From the NCBI GenBank assembly GCA_001970955.1, contig MPUH01000010.1, positions 1-64,000 of the forward strand: 64,000 bases of DNA. Direction: 5' to 3'. The position numbers and the translations under genes are program-made. Under the pieces are notes generated by a model. It worked only from the letters and a program-made list of their open reading frames with translations. It did no database searches and was not told where the DNA came from. How positions within the stretch are numbered: the first letter of the stretch is position 1; each line of letters starts with the position of its first letter. Below, in pieces: positions 41,323 to 50,283 of this stretch. Origin of the DNA: Stentor coeruleus. Taxonomy: Eukaryota; Ciliophora; Heterotrichea; Heterotrichida; Stentoridae.

Positions 41323-42165
41323 TTAGTCATAATAACTAGATCTAAAGAAATCTACCATTATAACGGTAGCAATGGCTCCAACAGTATACCTAGTATAATA
41401 ATGCCAAAAGCCCACATAAAGTCCATAGAATCCTTCTTTCGCCAAGGTCCTACTTAAGCAATCATTAAAGCCTTTATAGTTCGTGTATCCATACTGATAC
41501 TGAAGCTTGGTCTTAATATTATCAAATGGAATCGACAAAGCACATCCACTAAATGCAGCCATAGACAAAGCCAGAAACTTATTGTAGAACACTTCACCAA
41601 GGACTCTAGGCCAGAACTCAATAAAATAATCATAAACACTGAAAGCCCCTAAAACTAACCCTGACCATTTAAATGCATTCGTGAATCCACCAACAAACAA
41701 TCCATTTGGTTCGGCTGAAGCTTTTTTAAGTCCATCAAACAGATTTTTATACCCTCTTGGGTTAGCTAAATTATTGTCAACTTGCATTCTCAACAATACA
41801 AGGTCTACAGGAGTTGCTAAATACCCTCCAACAGCTGCAGCAAAACATTGGTCTGCTGATCTAAGCCAGGTCGGAACACTCTTATATCTGTCCTTTTCTG
41901 CTTGTCTACTTGTTAGTTTGACAAATATTGTTCCTCTTATTGAATTGTAAATCAAGGCTCTAGCTATCAAAGCATCTGCACCAACAAACAATCTTGAGAA
42001 ACCTCCAACGCTGATGGCTTCTCTACCGAAATGTAATGGGCGAGAGTTTGTGGTCATATGGTTCGCGTATCTAACTTGAGCTTGAGCTTTCATGAAGTCT
42101 AAAGGTAAAGTTCCAAGTTGTGCAGCAGTATAAGCAATGCTACCTAGAATGAAATCGGCTGACAT
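41323..42165 (-). CDS. mitochondrial carrier (SLC25), oxoglutarate/dicarboxylate-like
   Basis: 280 residues with three ~90-residue carrier repeats, each with a P-x-D/E-x-x motif. These are LPLDFMKAQAQ (about 20-30), TPVDLVLLRMQVDNN (about 117-131) and IPFDNIKTKLQYQYG (about 212-226). The middle segment with RGYKNLFDGLKK resembles the mitochondrial oxoglutarate/malate carrier (SLC25A11), whose second motif is also unusual (TPAEVALIRM). Six transmembrane helices are expected in the inner mitochondrial membrane, exchanging dicarboxylates between matrix and cytosol. The substrate assignment is tentative. Start ATG 42165, ends TAA. Confidence 0.85.
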   Translation of the reverse strand: MSADFILGSIAYTAAQLGTLPLDFMKAQAQVRYANHMTTNSRPLHFGREAISVGGFSRLFVGADALIARALIYNSIRGTIFVKLTSRQAEKDRYKSVPTWLRSADQCFAAAVGGYLATPVDLVLLRMQVDNNLANPRGYKNLFDGLKKASAEPNGLFVGGFTNAFKWSGLVLGAFSVYDYFIEFWPRVLGEVFYNKFLALSMAAFSGCALSIPFDNIKTKLQYQYGYTNYKGFNDCLSRTLAKEGFYGLYVGFWHYYTRYTVGAIATVIMVDFFRSSYYD

Positions 42166-42466
42166 TTATTTATAAAACTATGACCATTTAAGATTCTTAT
42201 GAATTTGTCTAACTTGGATTTGCTTAATTTATTTAGTTTGAAAGGTGTAGTTTTGTTCCCTAATGTTTATTTTGATGTTATAGACTTAAAATAATAGGGT
42301 GGTAAGGTTTTAGTGTATTTTTAAACCCATTTACTTTGAATTTGATTGGGTTTGTATATTAGATCATTAGGATAAGAAAAAATATTAGAATTTTTTTGAA
42401 AGGAAATTTATATGGATTAAAATTATAGGAATGTATATAAAGATTTAGTGGGATATGTTTGAGATT

Positions 42467-43054
42467 TCAATTTCTGTGGGTTTTTTGGCTTGTGTTATGA
42501 GTGAGGGAGTTTATAGAATTGGGTTTTATTGTGGTGTTATTGAATTCATATTTTTTTCTGGTATTATTTTTGGAGACTAAATTAGGAATTTTTAGTTTTT
42601 TTGCATAAAGATCAGCGATTTTTGTTGAGAGGTTAAGAATTTCTTGAGCTTTTATTTTGGAGATTTGGTTTGATTTTGATACCTGCTGAGTTAGGTTTTC
42701 TTCTTCTAGAAACAAGTTGTTATATGAACATTTGTATTTTATTAACTCATCTTCAAGGTATTCTTTATGCTTTCTTAACTGATCAATAGCAATAGCTTCA
42801 GTTTTGATTTTTATAAAATCCGTGAATTGGATCAACTTAATTTTATCGAATTCTTCTTTGGCAGCCTTGTTTTTGTTATCAAGCATCTTATTTTCTGCAA
42901 ACAAAAGGTTTTCATAGCTACGGTAGCAGTCAAGATGTAAATTTGCATTATTTCATATATCTTTAAGTATTTCGCTAAATGTTTGATACATTTGGTTATT
43001 GATTGTTTGAGCATTACTATCATTAGTACTCTTATTTTCTATTAAAGAAATCAT
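42467..43054 (-). CDS. coiled-coil protein with one in-frame TGA
   Basis: From ATG 43054 the frame runs 33 codons (MISLIENKST...SEILKDI). It then meets TGA at 42955-42953 and continues open for 161 codons to TGA at 42469-42467. Both parts read as one helical, charged protein (NLHLDCYRSYENLLFAENKM...TDFIKIKTEAIAIDQLRKHK). No 15-nt intron removes the TGA. Options are a recent nonsense mutation (young pseudogene), a sequencing error, an undetected intron or read-through. No later ATG gives a better start until KMLDN. Function unknown; the Asn-rich tail is disordered. Confidence 0.5.
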
Positions 43055-44052
43055 CGATAAGAAATACTCATGTGATTAAGATAACATACGTTTCTCTATA
43101 TAATCTATTAGCATATAATACATTTTACTTGAATATTAAATTATATAATCAGAATATAAACAACGTAATAGTTTTATTTTATGATTATAATTTTGAAAAC
43201 TAAAATAAATGCTTAGATAAAAATACAAGAAATTTTTTAAAATCAATAACTTCATTTCTTTCAAGATTTCAATAATTTATCTTGCTTTATTATGTTATAG
43301 GCATATTCATCTTTAAGGTTAGGATTAAAATGCAATTAAATATTGAAATTATTCATAGAAAATAGTATAGAGATACTAAGGATATATGCTGGTATATTAA
43401 TTTTCTCATGTTATCATATAAAATACTGATTTTTAATCTAGTTAAGTAATGTATTTGATTTCTCAAAAATATTTATTAATCATGCAATTTTGTGATAAAT
43501 ACAACTCATCTTTAAATCCTGTGTTTTCTTAATCATATAACTTAGCGAAGGAGATATCATCATAAACAATTAATTAAATTTCTTGTTGTTGATATTTTCG
43601 CTAGTAATATTGCTATCTTTTATATAGACCCATTAGCATTTTATTTTTTCTCTATGCTTACTCTGCCTTTGCTACTAACCACACATTAGTGTAATAGAAA
43701 ATAAAATTAGTATTTCAGTATTTTGTGGCTTAGTGATACATCTTATCTTCATTGCTAAAATAATCTTTACTAGTCTGGACATCAGGAGTTTTTTTTAAGT
43801 AATATATTACAGAAAAATGCTAAAATCAATCAGCTTTAAAAGTTTTTCATTCTAAAATTAGATAAGTTTATAATAGTATAATAATATAATTTAAAACTCC
43901 TTTGACTATTAAAAGTTTTTTTGCTCATATTTGGCATTTTCCTTAAAGTCTTTGTTTGTATTGCAAAAAATAAATATGAGATACTCTAAAACATTATACT
44001 TTATATTAATGTCTTGAAATCTTATACTCTATATTTATCTATTCTTAAATAA
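43055..44052. other. intergenic, very AT-rich
   Basis: About 1 kb with no gene, repeat or remnant that I can support. Confidence 0.5.
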
Positions 44053-44691
44053 TTATTTTTTGCCATGATAATATCGAAAATCTTGAGGATTAACTTGATT
44101 ATTACCTTGATTATAATTTTCTTCATATTGATATAAAGGTGTATGCAATCTTTGAGGTTCATTTGAATGTAAGCTTTGATAAAAAAGATCTTCCTTAGCT
44201 TTTCTTAATTCCATGCTTTCTTGAAGTGGATTTCTTTTAAAACCTTGCTGTGCTGGAGGTGTTTGAATATATTCATAAGGTGAATGTAAAGAATAAGGAA
44301 TATATTCAGTTCTTACAATATGCATTGGAGATTCACTACGAACTCCTCTTTCATGCATAGGTATTTTATATAATTCTTCAAGTTTTTTAAATTTTGGTCC
44401 TGGTACAATAGCTTGTACAGGCTCCCTTTGATAAAAAGAACCTAAATAAGAATAAGGCTGAGAAAGTTTAGGAACCTGAACTTCAGGAGCTGGAGTTTCA
44501 GCTGTACCAAAAGGAAACTTTCCTCGAATTGGGGGATTTGTAGTTTTGTATCTATGTAAATAAGAATCTTCAAATCTTTTCATTGAGGAATTAAAAACTT
44601 CTCTGTTTTCTGTCTTTTGAAGCTCTTGGATAAAATAGTCCATATCATCTGGACTCATAAGTTCACTTCCTCTTAGATTTTTTGTTGACAT
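44053..44691 (-). CDS. hypothetical Pro/Tyr-rich protein
   Basis: About 212 residues from ATG 44691 (MSTKNLRGSELMSPDDMDYF). An upstream in-frame extension is hydrophobic low-complexity and is probably 5' untranslated sequence. The protein is rich in Pro, Tyr and Gln (PIRGKFPFGTAETPAPEV, YIPYSLHSPYEYIQTPPAQQ) with no known domain, signal peptide or membrane segment. It is likely disordered. No function proposed. Confidence 0.6.
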   Translation of the reverse strand: MSTKNLRGSELMSPDDMDYFIQELQKTENREVFNSSMKRFEDSYLHRYKTTNPPIRGKFPFGTAETPAPEVQVPKLSQPYSYLGSFYQREPVQAIVPGPKFKKLEELYKIPMHERGVRSESPMHIVRTEYIPYSLHSPYEYIQTPPAQQGFKRNPLQESMELRKAKEDLFYQSLHSNEPQRLHTPLYQYEENYNQGNNQVNPQDFRYYHGKK

Positions 44692-45273
44692 TATATTTAT
44701 TATAACTAACACATTAATTTGAATGTATTTACAATACAATATTATTACTAAATGAGTTTTTATATTTAAAAGTATAAATATCATTATCATTCTTAGATGA
44801 CTAATTTACTAATAAGAAAAAATAATTTGATTATATATTAGAATATGCTACCAAACAGTGTAAAGAAGGCTTGAGCAGCAAAGCGATATAAACTTAGAAA
44901 TATGCAGAATGCATCTTACTTTATTAGACCTCAACTCTGAGTTATGAGTCTTTGCATAAAAAGCAAACAAAAATCATATCCCGGTCAAAAAATTGAACTA
45001 TCAGATCAGTAGCTAAATTTCTCATTATCATCCTTAACTACGATCTTAGCATATCCAATCAAATCAGTAACCATATTTCACATTATCCTATATCTAAATC
45101 TCTACTTCTCAAAGAAAACCACTACACTTGAAACCAAAAAAAAAGCCCAACGAGACAATAAGTATTAAAAAAAAAACCAAAATCAAATTGGCAAGTAATC
45201 AAATCACCTTAAAACCTAATACAATAAAAAAAATAAAATTTATATACTAAATCTATATCTAACTGTAGTTTTT
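44692..45273. other. intergenic, C-rich left flank of the BET gene
   Basis: No gene seen. From ~45010 the DNA is C/A-rich and G-poor. Confidence 0.5.
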
Positions 45274-46476
45274 CTAATAAATATTTTCTATATCAATAGC
45301 ACCACTTGGAGAACTTCTAAAATCTGGACCATTATCTCTACCATTAAACCCATATCCAGACATATTACCAGTCCCTGGGATTTCATCATCATCTTCTTCA
45401 CTTTCACTAGTCGAAGAGCTTTCCGACTCAGACTCATCAACTTGTGAAACAGGTTCTTCAGGTTTTTTAAATGTATTTAAATTTGAAATTTTCTCTGAAA
45501 CTTCTTGAATCTTTGACTGAGTAGTTTCTTGCGAACGATTAATTATATCAGCCGTATTAGGTTTTATTTTTTTTTGTGACCTGTTAATATTTTGTAAGCA
45601 ATTTTTCACATATCTATCTAAGTCTCTACATACTTTAGGTGGAAGTTTATCTATATCAAATTCTAATTCTTCTCCTTTAGTATCAGTACATTCTTTAACT
45701 ATATCTAATACTCCTTTTAAATATTTTGGTTCTAATTTTTTGATATTCTGACATAATTGTTTTTTTTCTAAGAAGCCTAAAGGTTTTTCTGGTATTTGTT
45801 TAACGGCAAGCTTTGGTGCTGATGTGACAGGAATGGCTTCAGGTAAATTTTGCTGTAATTTAGGATTTTTTGATGGCTGTTTTTCAATTTTCTTTTGGTC
45901 TAGAGGCATGACTTTTTGGTCTGTGAGGATAACATCATCATTTCCTTTCATAATTTTTTCGAAAAACATACTTAATTCTAGAGTAGCGGAATACACATCT
46001 TGTTTCCCACTGTTATAGAAAAAAGAATTGTTCCAGATTTGTCTTATGTCAAGGGCAAATTGATAACCTGTTTCGAACTCAGCGTTTAGAAGTTTTTTTT
46101 CAATTGTGTTTATGTCCATTGGATTTTTTATTTTTTCAAAGTACTCAGGGTTTGAACGCTTATCGGGAACAGATAAAAAGCTGTTGATTTTAGGGTGTTT
46201 TTTTAGTTCAGTCAAAATTTTCCATAGTTTTTTAAAACCTTCATTTTGTTTCGCTTTTGATTCAGGAATTTCATTTAAGTTATAAGATTGCTCTGCAGAA
46301 GGACGCTTTTCAGGAATTTTCGGCTGAAATCTGACATTGAAATCTAGATTTTCAGCTTCGGATTTCCTCTGCATAACTGTTACTGGTCGAGATTCAGATT
46401 TACTCGCTACTTCTATTTTGTATCTAGGAGGAAGAAGAATGTTTATCATAGTAATATGTGTTTGAGTATACTCCAT
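45274..46476 (-). CDS. BET-family chromatin reader with one bromodomain and a NET domain
   Basis: About 395-400 residues. The bromodomain spans ~81-176 (FKKLWKILTELKKHP, NPMDINTIEKKLLNAEF) with the acetyl-lysine-binding Asn at the YN of FFYNSGKQD (154-155). The NET/ET domain spans ~233-297 (LGFLEKKQLCQNIKKLEPKY, LEFDIDKLPPKVCRDLDRYV). Near the C-terminus (about 345-370) is an acidic Ser-rich tract, a BET hallmark. Animal BETs have two bromodomains; one is typical of protists and plant GTEs. It should read acetylated histones and recruit transcription machinery. A stop-free intron is likely at 46383-46369 (GTAACAGTTATGCAG), removing VTVMQ. ATG 46476 or 46449 could start it. Confidence 0.9.
   Translation of the reverse strand: MEYTQTHITMINILLPPRYKIEVASKSESRPVTVMQRKSEAENLDFNVRFQPKIPEKRPSAEQSYNLNEIPESKAKQNEGFKKLWKILTELKKHPKINSFLSVPDKRSNPEYFEKIKNPMDINTIEKKLLNAEFETGYQFALDIRQIWNNSFFYNSGKQDVYSATLELSMFFEKIMKGNDDVILTDQKVMPLDQKKIEKQPSKNPKLQQNLPEAIPVTSAPKLAVKQIPEKPLGFLEKKQLCQNIKKLEPKYLKGVLDIVKECTDTKGEELEFDIDKLPPKVCRDLDRYVKNCLQNINRSQKKIKPNTADIINRSQETTQSKIQEVSEKISNLNTFKKPEEPVSQVDESESESSSTSESEEDDDEIPGTGNMSGYGFNGRDNGPDFRSSPSGAIDIENIY
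46369..46383 (-). other. probable stop-free 15-nt intron in the BET gene
   Basis: GTAACAGTTATGCAG, phase 0, A at 10. Its last six bases are the same as in the EF-hand gene intron. It lies in the unconserved N-terminus, so homology cannot confirm it. Confidence 0.65.
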
Positions 46477-46597
46477 AATTATTATATTCCATCATTTTTA
46501 TCCATAAGGGGGATAAGAATATAACAATTCATAATCTTCATGTGAATTTGCCTGTTATATTTTCTCTCATTATCTAAGATTAAGATTAAGAAATTTG

Positions 46598-47029
46598 TTA
46601 ATTAGAATAGATGTACATGCCAGATTCGCATGGGTATAAAGGTGCCTCTTCACTACCAGGAATACACCTTCCTAAAGATTTACACCATCCACAGTTACTT
46701 GCAGAGAAACAACTTGTCATAGAAACCATAAGCCTACATCTTAGACTTGATGAACTGAGATTGCTTGATCCATCATAATATTGTGTGTTTGATGGAATCG
46801 TTTCGGCTGTGTTAATAATTGGTCCATCAGAAATAACAAGAGATAAATCATCTACTATACGAGGACTTATCCACCCAGCAGTATCTTGAATGTAATATTT
46901 TCCTATTGAAGCTTTATTATATGTTATTGCTGAACTTGATTCAGAGTCGATAGTATTTGAGTAAGTCTCTCCAATAACATCTGTATGTTGTGCAATAGCA
47001 GAAGCAATCATCATAAACAACGTTAACAT
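46598..47029 (-). CDS. small secreted protein with a PSI-like Cys module
   Basis: 143 residues with an N-terminal hydrophobic signal (MLTLFMMIASAIAQ) and no other membrane segment. The C-terminal 40 residues carry a Cys pattern, SCFSASNCGWCKSLGRCIPG followed by YPC, that matches the start of PSI (plexin-semaphorin-integrin) modules: C-x5-CxWC-x4-C. The middle is Ser/Thr/Asp-rich. It is probably secreted or lumenal. Its role (surface coat, mating or adhesion) cannot be inferred from sequence. Confidence 0.7.
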   Translation of the reverse strand: MLTLFMMIASAIAQHTDVIGETYSNTIDSESSSAITYNKASIGKYYIQDTAGWISPRIVDDLSLVISDGPIINTAETIPSNTQYYDGSSNLSSSSLRCRLMVSMTSCFSASNCGWCKSLGRCIPGSEEAPLYPCESGMYIYSN

Positions 47030-47536
47030 TTTTTATTAACGGAAATTTAGTTTAAGTTATTTTCCATATTATCAATCGAATATTAAATATGTTTAGCTGT
47101 TAGGATGAAATAAAACCTAGAAATGTTGGGGAAATAAGAATTTTCTCAACTTTTAGCCAGGAAATTTGTATAAGATTGTAGAGAATATTGTAATAATATT
47201 ATTAAGTTACTGTTAATGTTTGTGTTTTTATATTTATTAGGCTTTTAATAGTTAGAATCAAATAGTGTTAAAGATTATGTGATTTTTAATGTTTTTTTAT
47301 GCACAATAACTAAATTGTTTAAAAAACTATTGGAATNTGTGATTTTTAATGTTTTTTTATGCACAATAACTAAATTGTTTAAAAAACTATTGGAATTCTT
47401 ATCATATTCATCATAATAAAACGAAGAATGTTAAAACATATAAACTTTATACTCAAATAAACTTAAAAAATACCCCTTAACTCCATCTTATCACTCAAAT
47501 ATAAAACCAAAAAATATGTTTGGCCATAATAAATAA
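47030..47536. other. divergent spacer with an exact 59-bp doubling around N 47337
   Basis: 47278-47336 and 47338-47396 are identical on either side of one N, an unmerged contig overlap. Otherwise it is G-rich at left, C-rich at right, with no gene. Confidence 0.8.
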
Positions 47537-47884
47537 ATGGAAGACAACATAAAATCAAGTAAATTTGGAGTGTTGTCACCAGAGCCAAAGAGGTTTAGTG
47601 TTCAGTTTTCTCAAGCTGAGTGCTTTTATTTTGCAAGGTCTCAAAGCTGTGACACTGATCAACAATTTCTAATTTCTGAATTGAGTGAAATTCTTGGAAC
47701 CAGCAATTTTCCTACTACAAATCGTAATCCCTCACCATTGTTTTCACGGTTTTCTAAGTTTCCACCAAGCCGATCTGGTACAAACCCTATTATATTTGAT
47801 GAAAAATTTGTTGAATTAGAGTATTCTTTAAGTACAAGCGATGAATCAGGATCAGATAGCGATTCAGTGATACACTGTAATTAA
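47537..47884 (+). CDS. hypothetical small protein, 115 residues
   Basis: The open frame from ATG 47537 to TAA is Ser/Phe/Pro-rich (PTTNRNPSPLFSRFSKFPPS) with an acidic Ser-Asp end (TSDESGSDSDSV). There are no domains, membrane segments or signal. It is placed between C-rich left and AT-rich right flanks as real genes are here, but could be spurious. Possibly a phosphorylated disordered protein. Confidence 0.5.
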   Translation: MEDNIKSSKFGVLSPEPKRFSVQFSQAECFYFARSQSCDTDQQFLISELSEILGTSNFPTTNRNPSPLFSRFSKFPPSRSGTNPIIFDEKFVELEYSLSTSDESGSDSDSVIHCN

Positions 47885-48393
47885 TTGAATGATAATTTAG
47901 GTAAATTAGTAGGAAAGTTCAGTAATTAAATTAATTATTAAATGGTCTATTCCAAAAATTAGAAGTTTAGATCAAGGTGGAGGATCAAAAAACTTTAGAT
48001 TTTTATTTTTATAGAAAGGAAAAATTAGATATAGTTATGGAAAATATATTAAAATGCTAAGGAAATTTTTATAAATTAAAAGCGAAAATGAAAAACAGCT
48101 TTAAAATGTAAAAGAATAAGATTTAAGTATATATAGAAAAGTATAGTTTATGGTTAATATTAATTTGTATATTTTTTAGGATTTCAACAGAATGCAAGTC
48201 TTAGGCCATTTATTATTAGCTAGGAAACATAATTTCTTTGAAAATAGGTATAATTATGAATATCTTATGTTATAATCCTCAAATATCTAAAAAATTTAAG
48301 ATTTGTGCATAGTAGTTTACTTGAAAATATTTGTTTCAACAAAGTTTATCAAGATAATAACCTCTTTAGCAAAACTAATCAAGGTATAAATAA
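47885..48393. other. intergenic, AT-rich
   Basis: Nothing recognised. Confidence 0.5.
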
Positions 48394-49101
48394 ATGCATT
48401 CAAGATCTGAAAATTTTTTGCAAGAAATAACAGAAAGGATTAATAAACTAAAAGAGTTTTCATCAAGTGAAGCTATTGATGACTTGGCTCAAATAACCAA
48501 TGAGATGAGCCAGTTAATTAATAAAACTGATTATTTTCCTTTTGAAATACCTCCCCCGGATGATCTTGACTACAGTTATAATAGTATAAACTCATCTCTA
48601 TGTATTCCAGATGGACCTTTAACAGAACAATTAGATATAATTAAGAAAAAAAACATTGAACTAAGAAAAACAGCAACATTAACAATCCAAGATTTTAAAA
48701 ATACCTCACGAAATTTACTTTCTAAATCACAACTTCAGTCTGGCAAAGGTTCAATAATCCTCCACGAACTGGAAAAAGTTAAAAAGAACCTTGATGAAGT
48801 TTATGAAGAAGCCCATCATTTTCCTTCCAAACCTAAACCCATACTTCCTAATCCTATTCAAATAATAGAAAATGAAGAAAGCATGGGTTTAGTTTATCAA
48901 AAAATTCAAGATATTCAAAGAGAAATCAATGAAGCTGCAAAACGGCTTATGGAAAGTGAGAAAATGATAATAAACACTGAAGAAAAAAATCTTGTACTTG
49001 AAAACCGGATAAAAAAGTTAGAAGATAGCGCTAACAGTGTTCTTATCACAGAAGGACCTGAAAAAAGTAGGACTGAAAATTGCATGTGTATGTTAATTTA
49101 G
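48394..49101 (+). CDS. coiled-coil protein with a C-terminal CaaX-type box
   Basis: 235 residues. Helical coiled coil (about 1-45, 75-140 and 165-220) is interrupted by Pro-rich linkers (FPFEIPPPDDL, FPSKPKPILPNPIQI). The last four residues are Cys-Met-Leu-Ile, preceded by another Cys (NCMCMLI). This is a plausible CaaX prenylation site, with terminal Ile favouring geranylgeranylation, and the upstream Cys is available for palmitoylation. If modified, this would be a membrane-anchored coiled-coil tether. No family recognised. Confidence 0.7.
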   Translation: MHSRSENFLQEITERINKLKEFSSSEAIDDLAQITNEMSQLINKTDYFPFEIPPPDDLDYSYNSINSSLCIPDGPLTEQLDIIKKKNIELRKTATLTIQDFKNTSRNLLSKSQLQSGKGSIILHELEKVKKNLDEVYEEAHHFPSKPKPILPNPIQIIENEESMGLVYQKIQDIQREINEAAKRLMESEKMIINTEEKNLVLENRIKKLEDSANSVLITEGPEKSRTENCMCMLI

Positions 49102-49209
49102 TTTATAATTACAGAAATAATAATCAATACCATTGAAATTTTAGTTTTTTTTTTATATATTTTTTACCTACATTTTTTGATATCATCAAAATTATATCTG
49201 ATATAGAAA

Positions 49210-49752
49210 ATGGATAAGCTTAAATGGGTCAGCACAACAATTCTCACTGTTCAACGTAGGAATAAAGTTGTGATGATTGGTGATGGCCAAGTTAGCTTAG
49301 GACCAACAGTCTTTAAAAACGATGCTAAAAAAGTTAGAAAAATCAATGAAAACGTGATATGCGGATTTGCTGGAAGTGCAGCTGATGCTTTGACTCTTGT
49401 TGATAGACTAGAAAATCAGATTGAAAAATATCCAAACCAAACTTTAAGGGCATGTGTAAATGTAGCCAAAGCATGGAGGACAGAAAAATATCTTAAAAGT
49501 CTTGAAGCAAGTTTAATAGTAGTTGATAAAGAACATATCATTGAATTAGATGGCTCAGGGAATGTTATTGAAATCCATGGTGGAGTTCTTGGAATAGGTT
49601 CTGGAGGGCTTTTTGCCTTATCAGCAGCCAAAGCTCTTCTTCATCACACAGAAATGGACGCAGAAGAAATCGCAGAAAAAGCTATGAAAATTGCCGCTGA
49701 TCTGTGTATTTATACAAATCATAACTGGGTTAAAGAAAAGCTTGAATGGTAA
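49210..49752 (+). CDS. hslV: HslV (ClpQ) proteasome-like threonine protease
   Basis: 180 residues, aligned along its length with bacterial HslV. The catalytic Thr should be Thr9 (WVS-TTILTVQRR) exposed by removal of an 8-residue leader. GDGQVSLGPTV (25-35), KKVRKINENVICGFAGSAAD, WRTEKYLKSLEASL, GIGSGG and DLCIYTNH are hallmark segments. HslV forms a double hexamer capped by the HslU ATPase and degrades unfolded proteins. In protists it is mitochondrial. The leader here is very short for a targeting signal. Stop at 49752 is 37 bp before the next start; that neighbour is also a mitochondrial protein. Confidence 0.95.
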   Translation: MDKLKWVSTTILTVQRRNKVVMIGDGQVSLGPTVFKNDAKKVRKINENVICGFAGSAADALTLVDRLENQIEKYPNQTLRACVNVAKAWRTEKYLKSLEASLIVVDKEHIIELDGSGNVIEIHGGVLGIGSGGLFALSAAKALLHHTEMDAEEIAEKAMKIAADLCIYTNHNWVKEKLEW

Positions 49753-49789
49753 ATATATTCGTCTTTTTTTTTATAGTTAATAATAGGAA

Positions 49790-50182
49790 ATGTCGCTTCC
49801 TTTTTGGAATCTTGGCTTCCAGCCTCCAAAAAATGCTGAATATACTCAGGAAGAAATTTATCATGAATTTGTCAGCTCAGCCAAGGGATACCATGTATGT
49901 CAAAAGGATGCAAATGAGTTTTATAATTGCAGGAAAAAACCTTTGGGTAAAGTTGTTGAGCCAGAAAGATGTTTGAATTTTGCTACTAAGGTATATGAAT
50001 GCTTTCAACAGGTTAGAAAGGTTCATCCTGAATGTCAAATGGTTTATTCTGAACTTATAAACTGCATGGCAAATAGAAATTCAAACTGCTCGTTAAAACT
50101 TAATGATTATATTGAATGTGGCACTATGATTGAGATGACAGAAATAGATTTGAAGGCTAACTTACAAAGTGATAATACTTAA
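49790..50182 (+). CDS. quadruple CX9C protein, NDUFA8-like complex I subunit
   Basis: 130 residues with four exact CX9C motifs: C37-C47, C61-C71, C82-C92 and C100-C110. This is two twin-CX9C hairpins in a row. That arrangement, together with the EFYNCRK and ERCLNFATKVYEC spacing, is the signature of NDUFA8 (PGIV), an accessory subunit of mitochondrial complex I on the intermembrane-space side, oxidised by the Mia40 relay. It follows HslV closely on the same strand. Start ATG 49790 gives MSLPFWNLGF; the shifted 76-codon frame at 49746 is a shadow. Confidence 0.82.
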   Translation: MSLPFWNLGFQPPKNAEYTQEEIYHEFVSSAKGYHVCQKDANEFYNCRKKPLGKVVEPERCLNFATKVYECFQQVRKVHPECQMVYSELINCMANRNSNCSLKLNDYIECGTMIEMTEIDLKANLQSDNT

Positions 50183-50283
50183 TACGTATAATTCTTAAAA
50201 ACTAGAGATAAGGGAAATCATATTAAGTTTTTTTTTTACTGAGCTTATAAATATTATTATATATCCAAATTAGGTTTTTAATT

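Noticed and set aside
49746-49976. 76-codon ORF overlapping HslV and the CX9C gene
   Set aside because: Out-of-frame shadow; the CX9C protein in the other frame has four exact Cys motifs.
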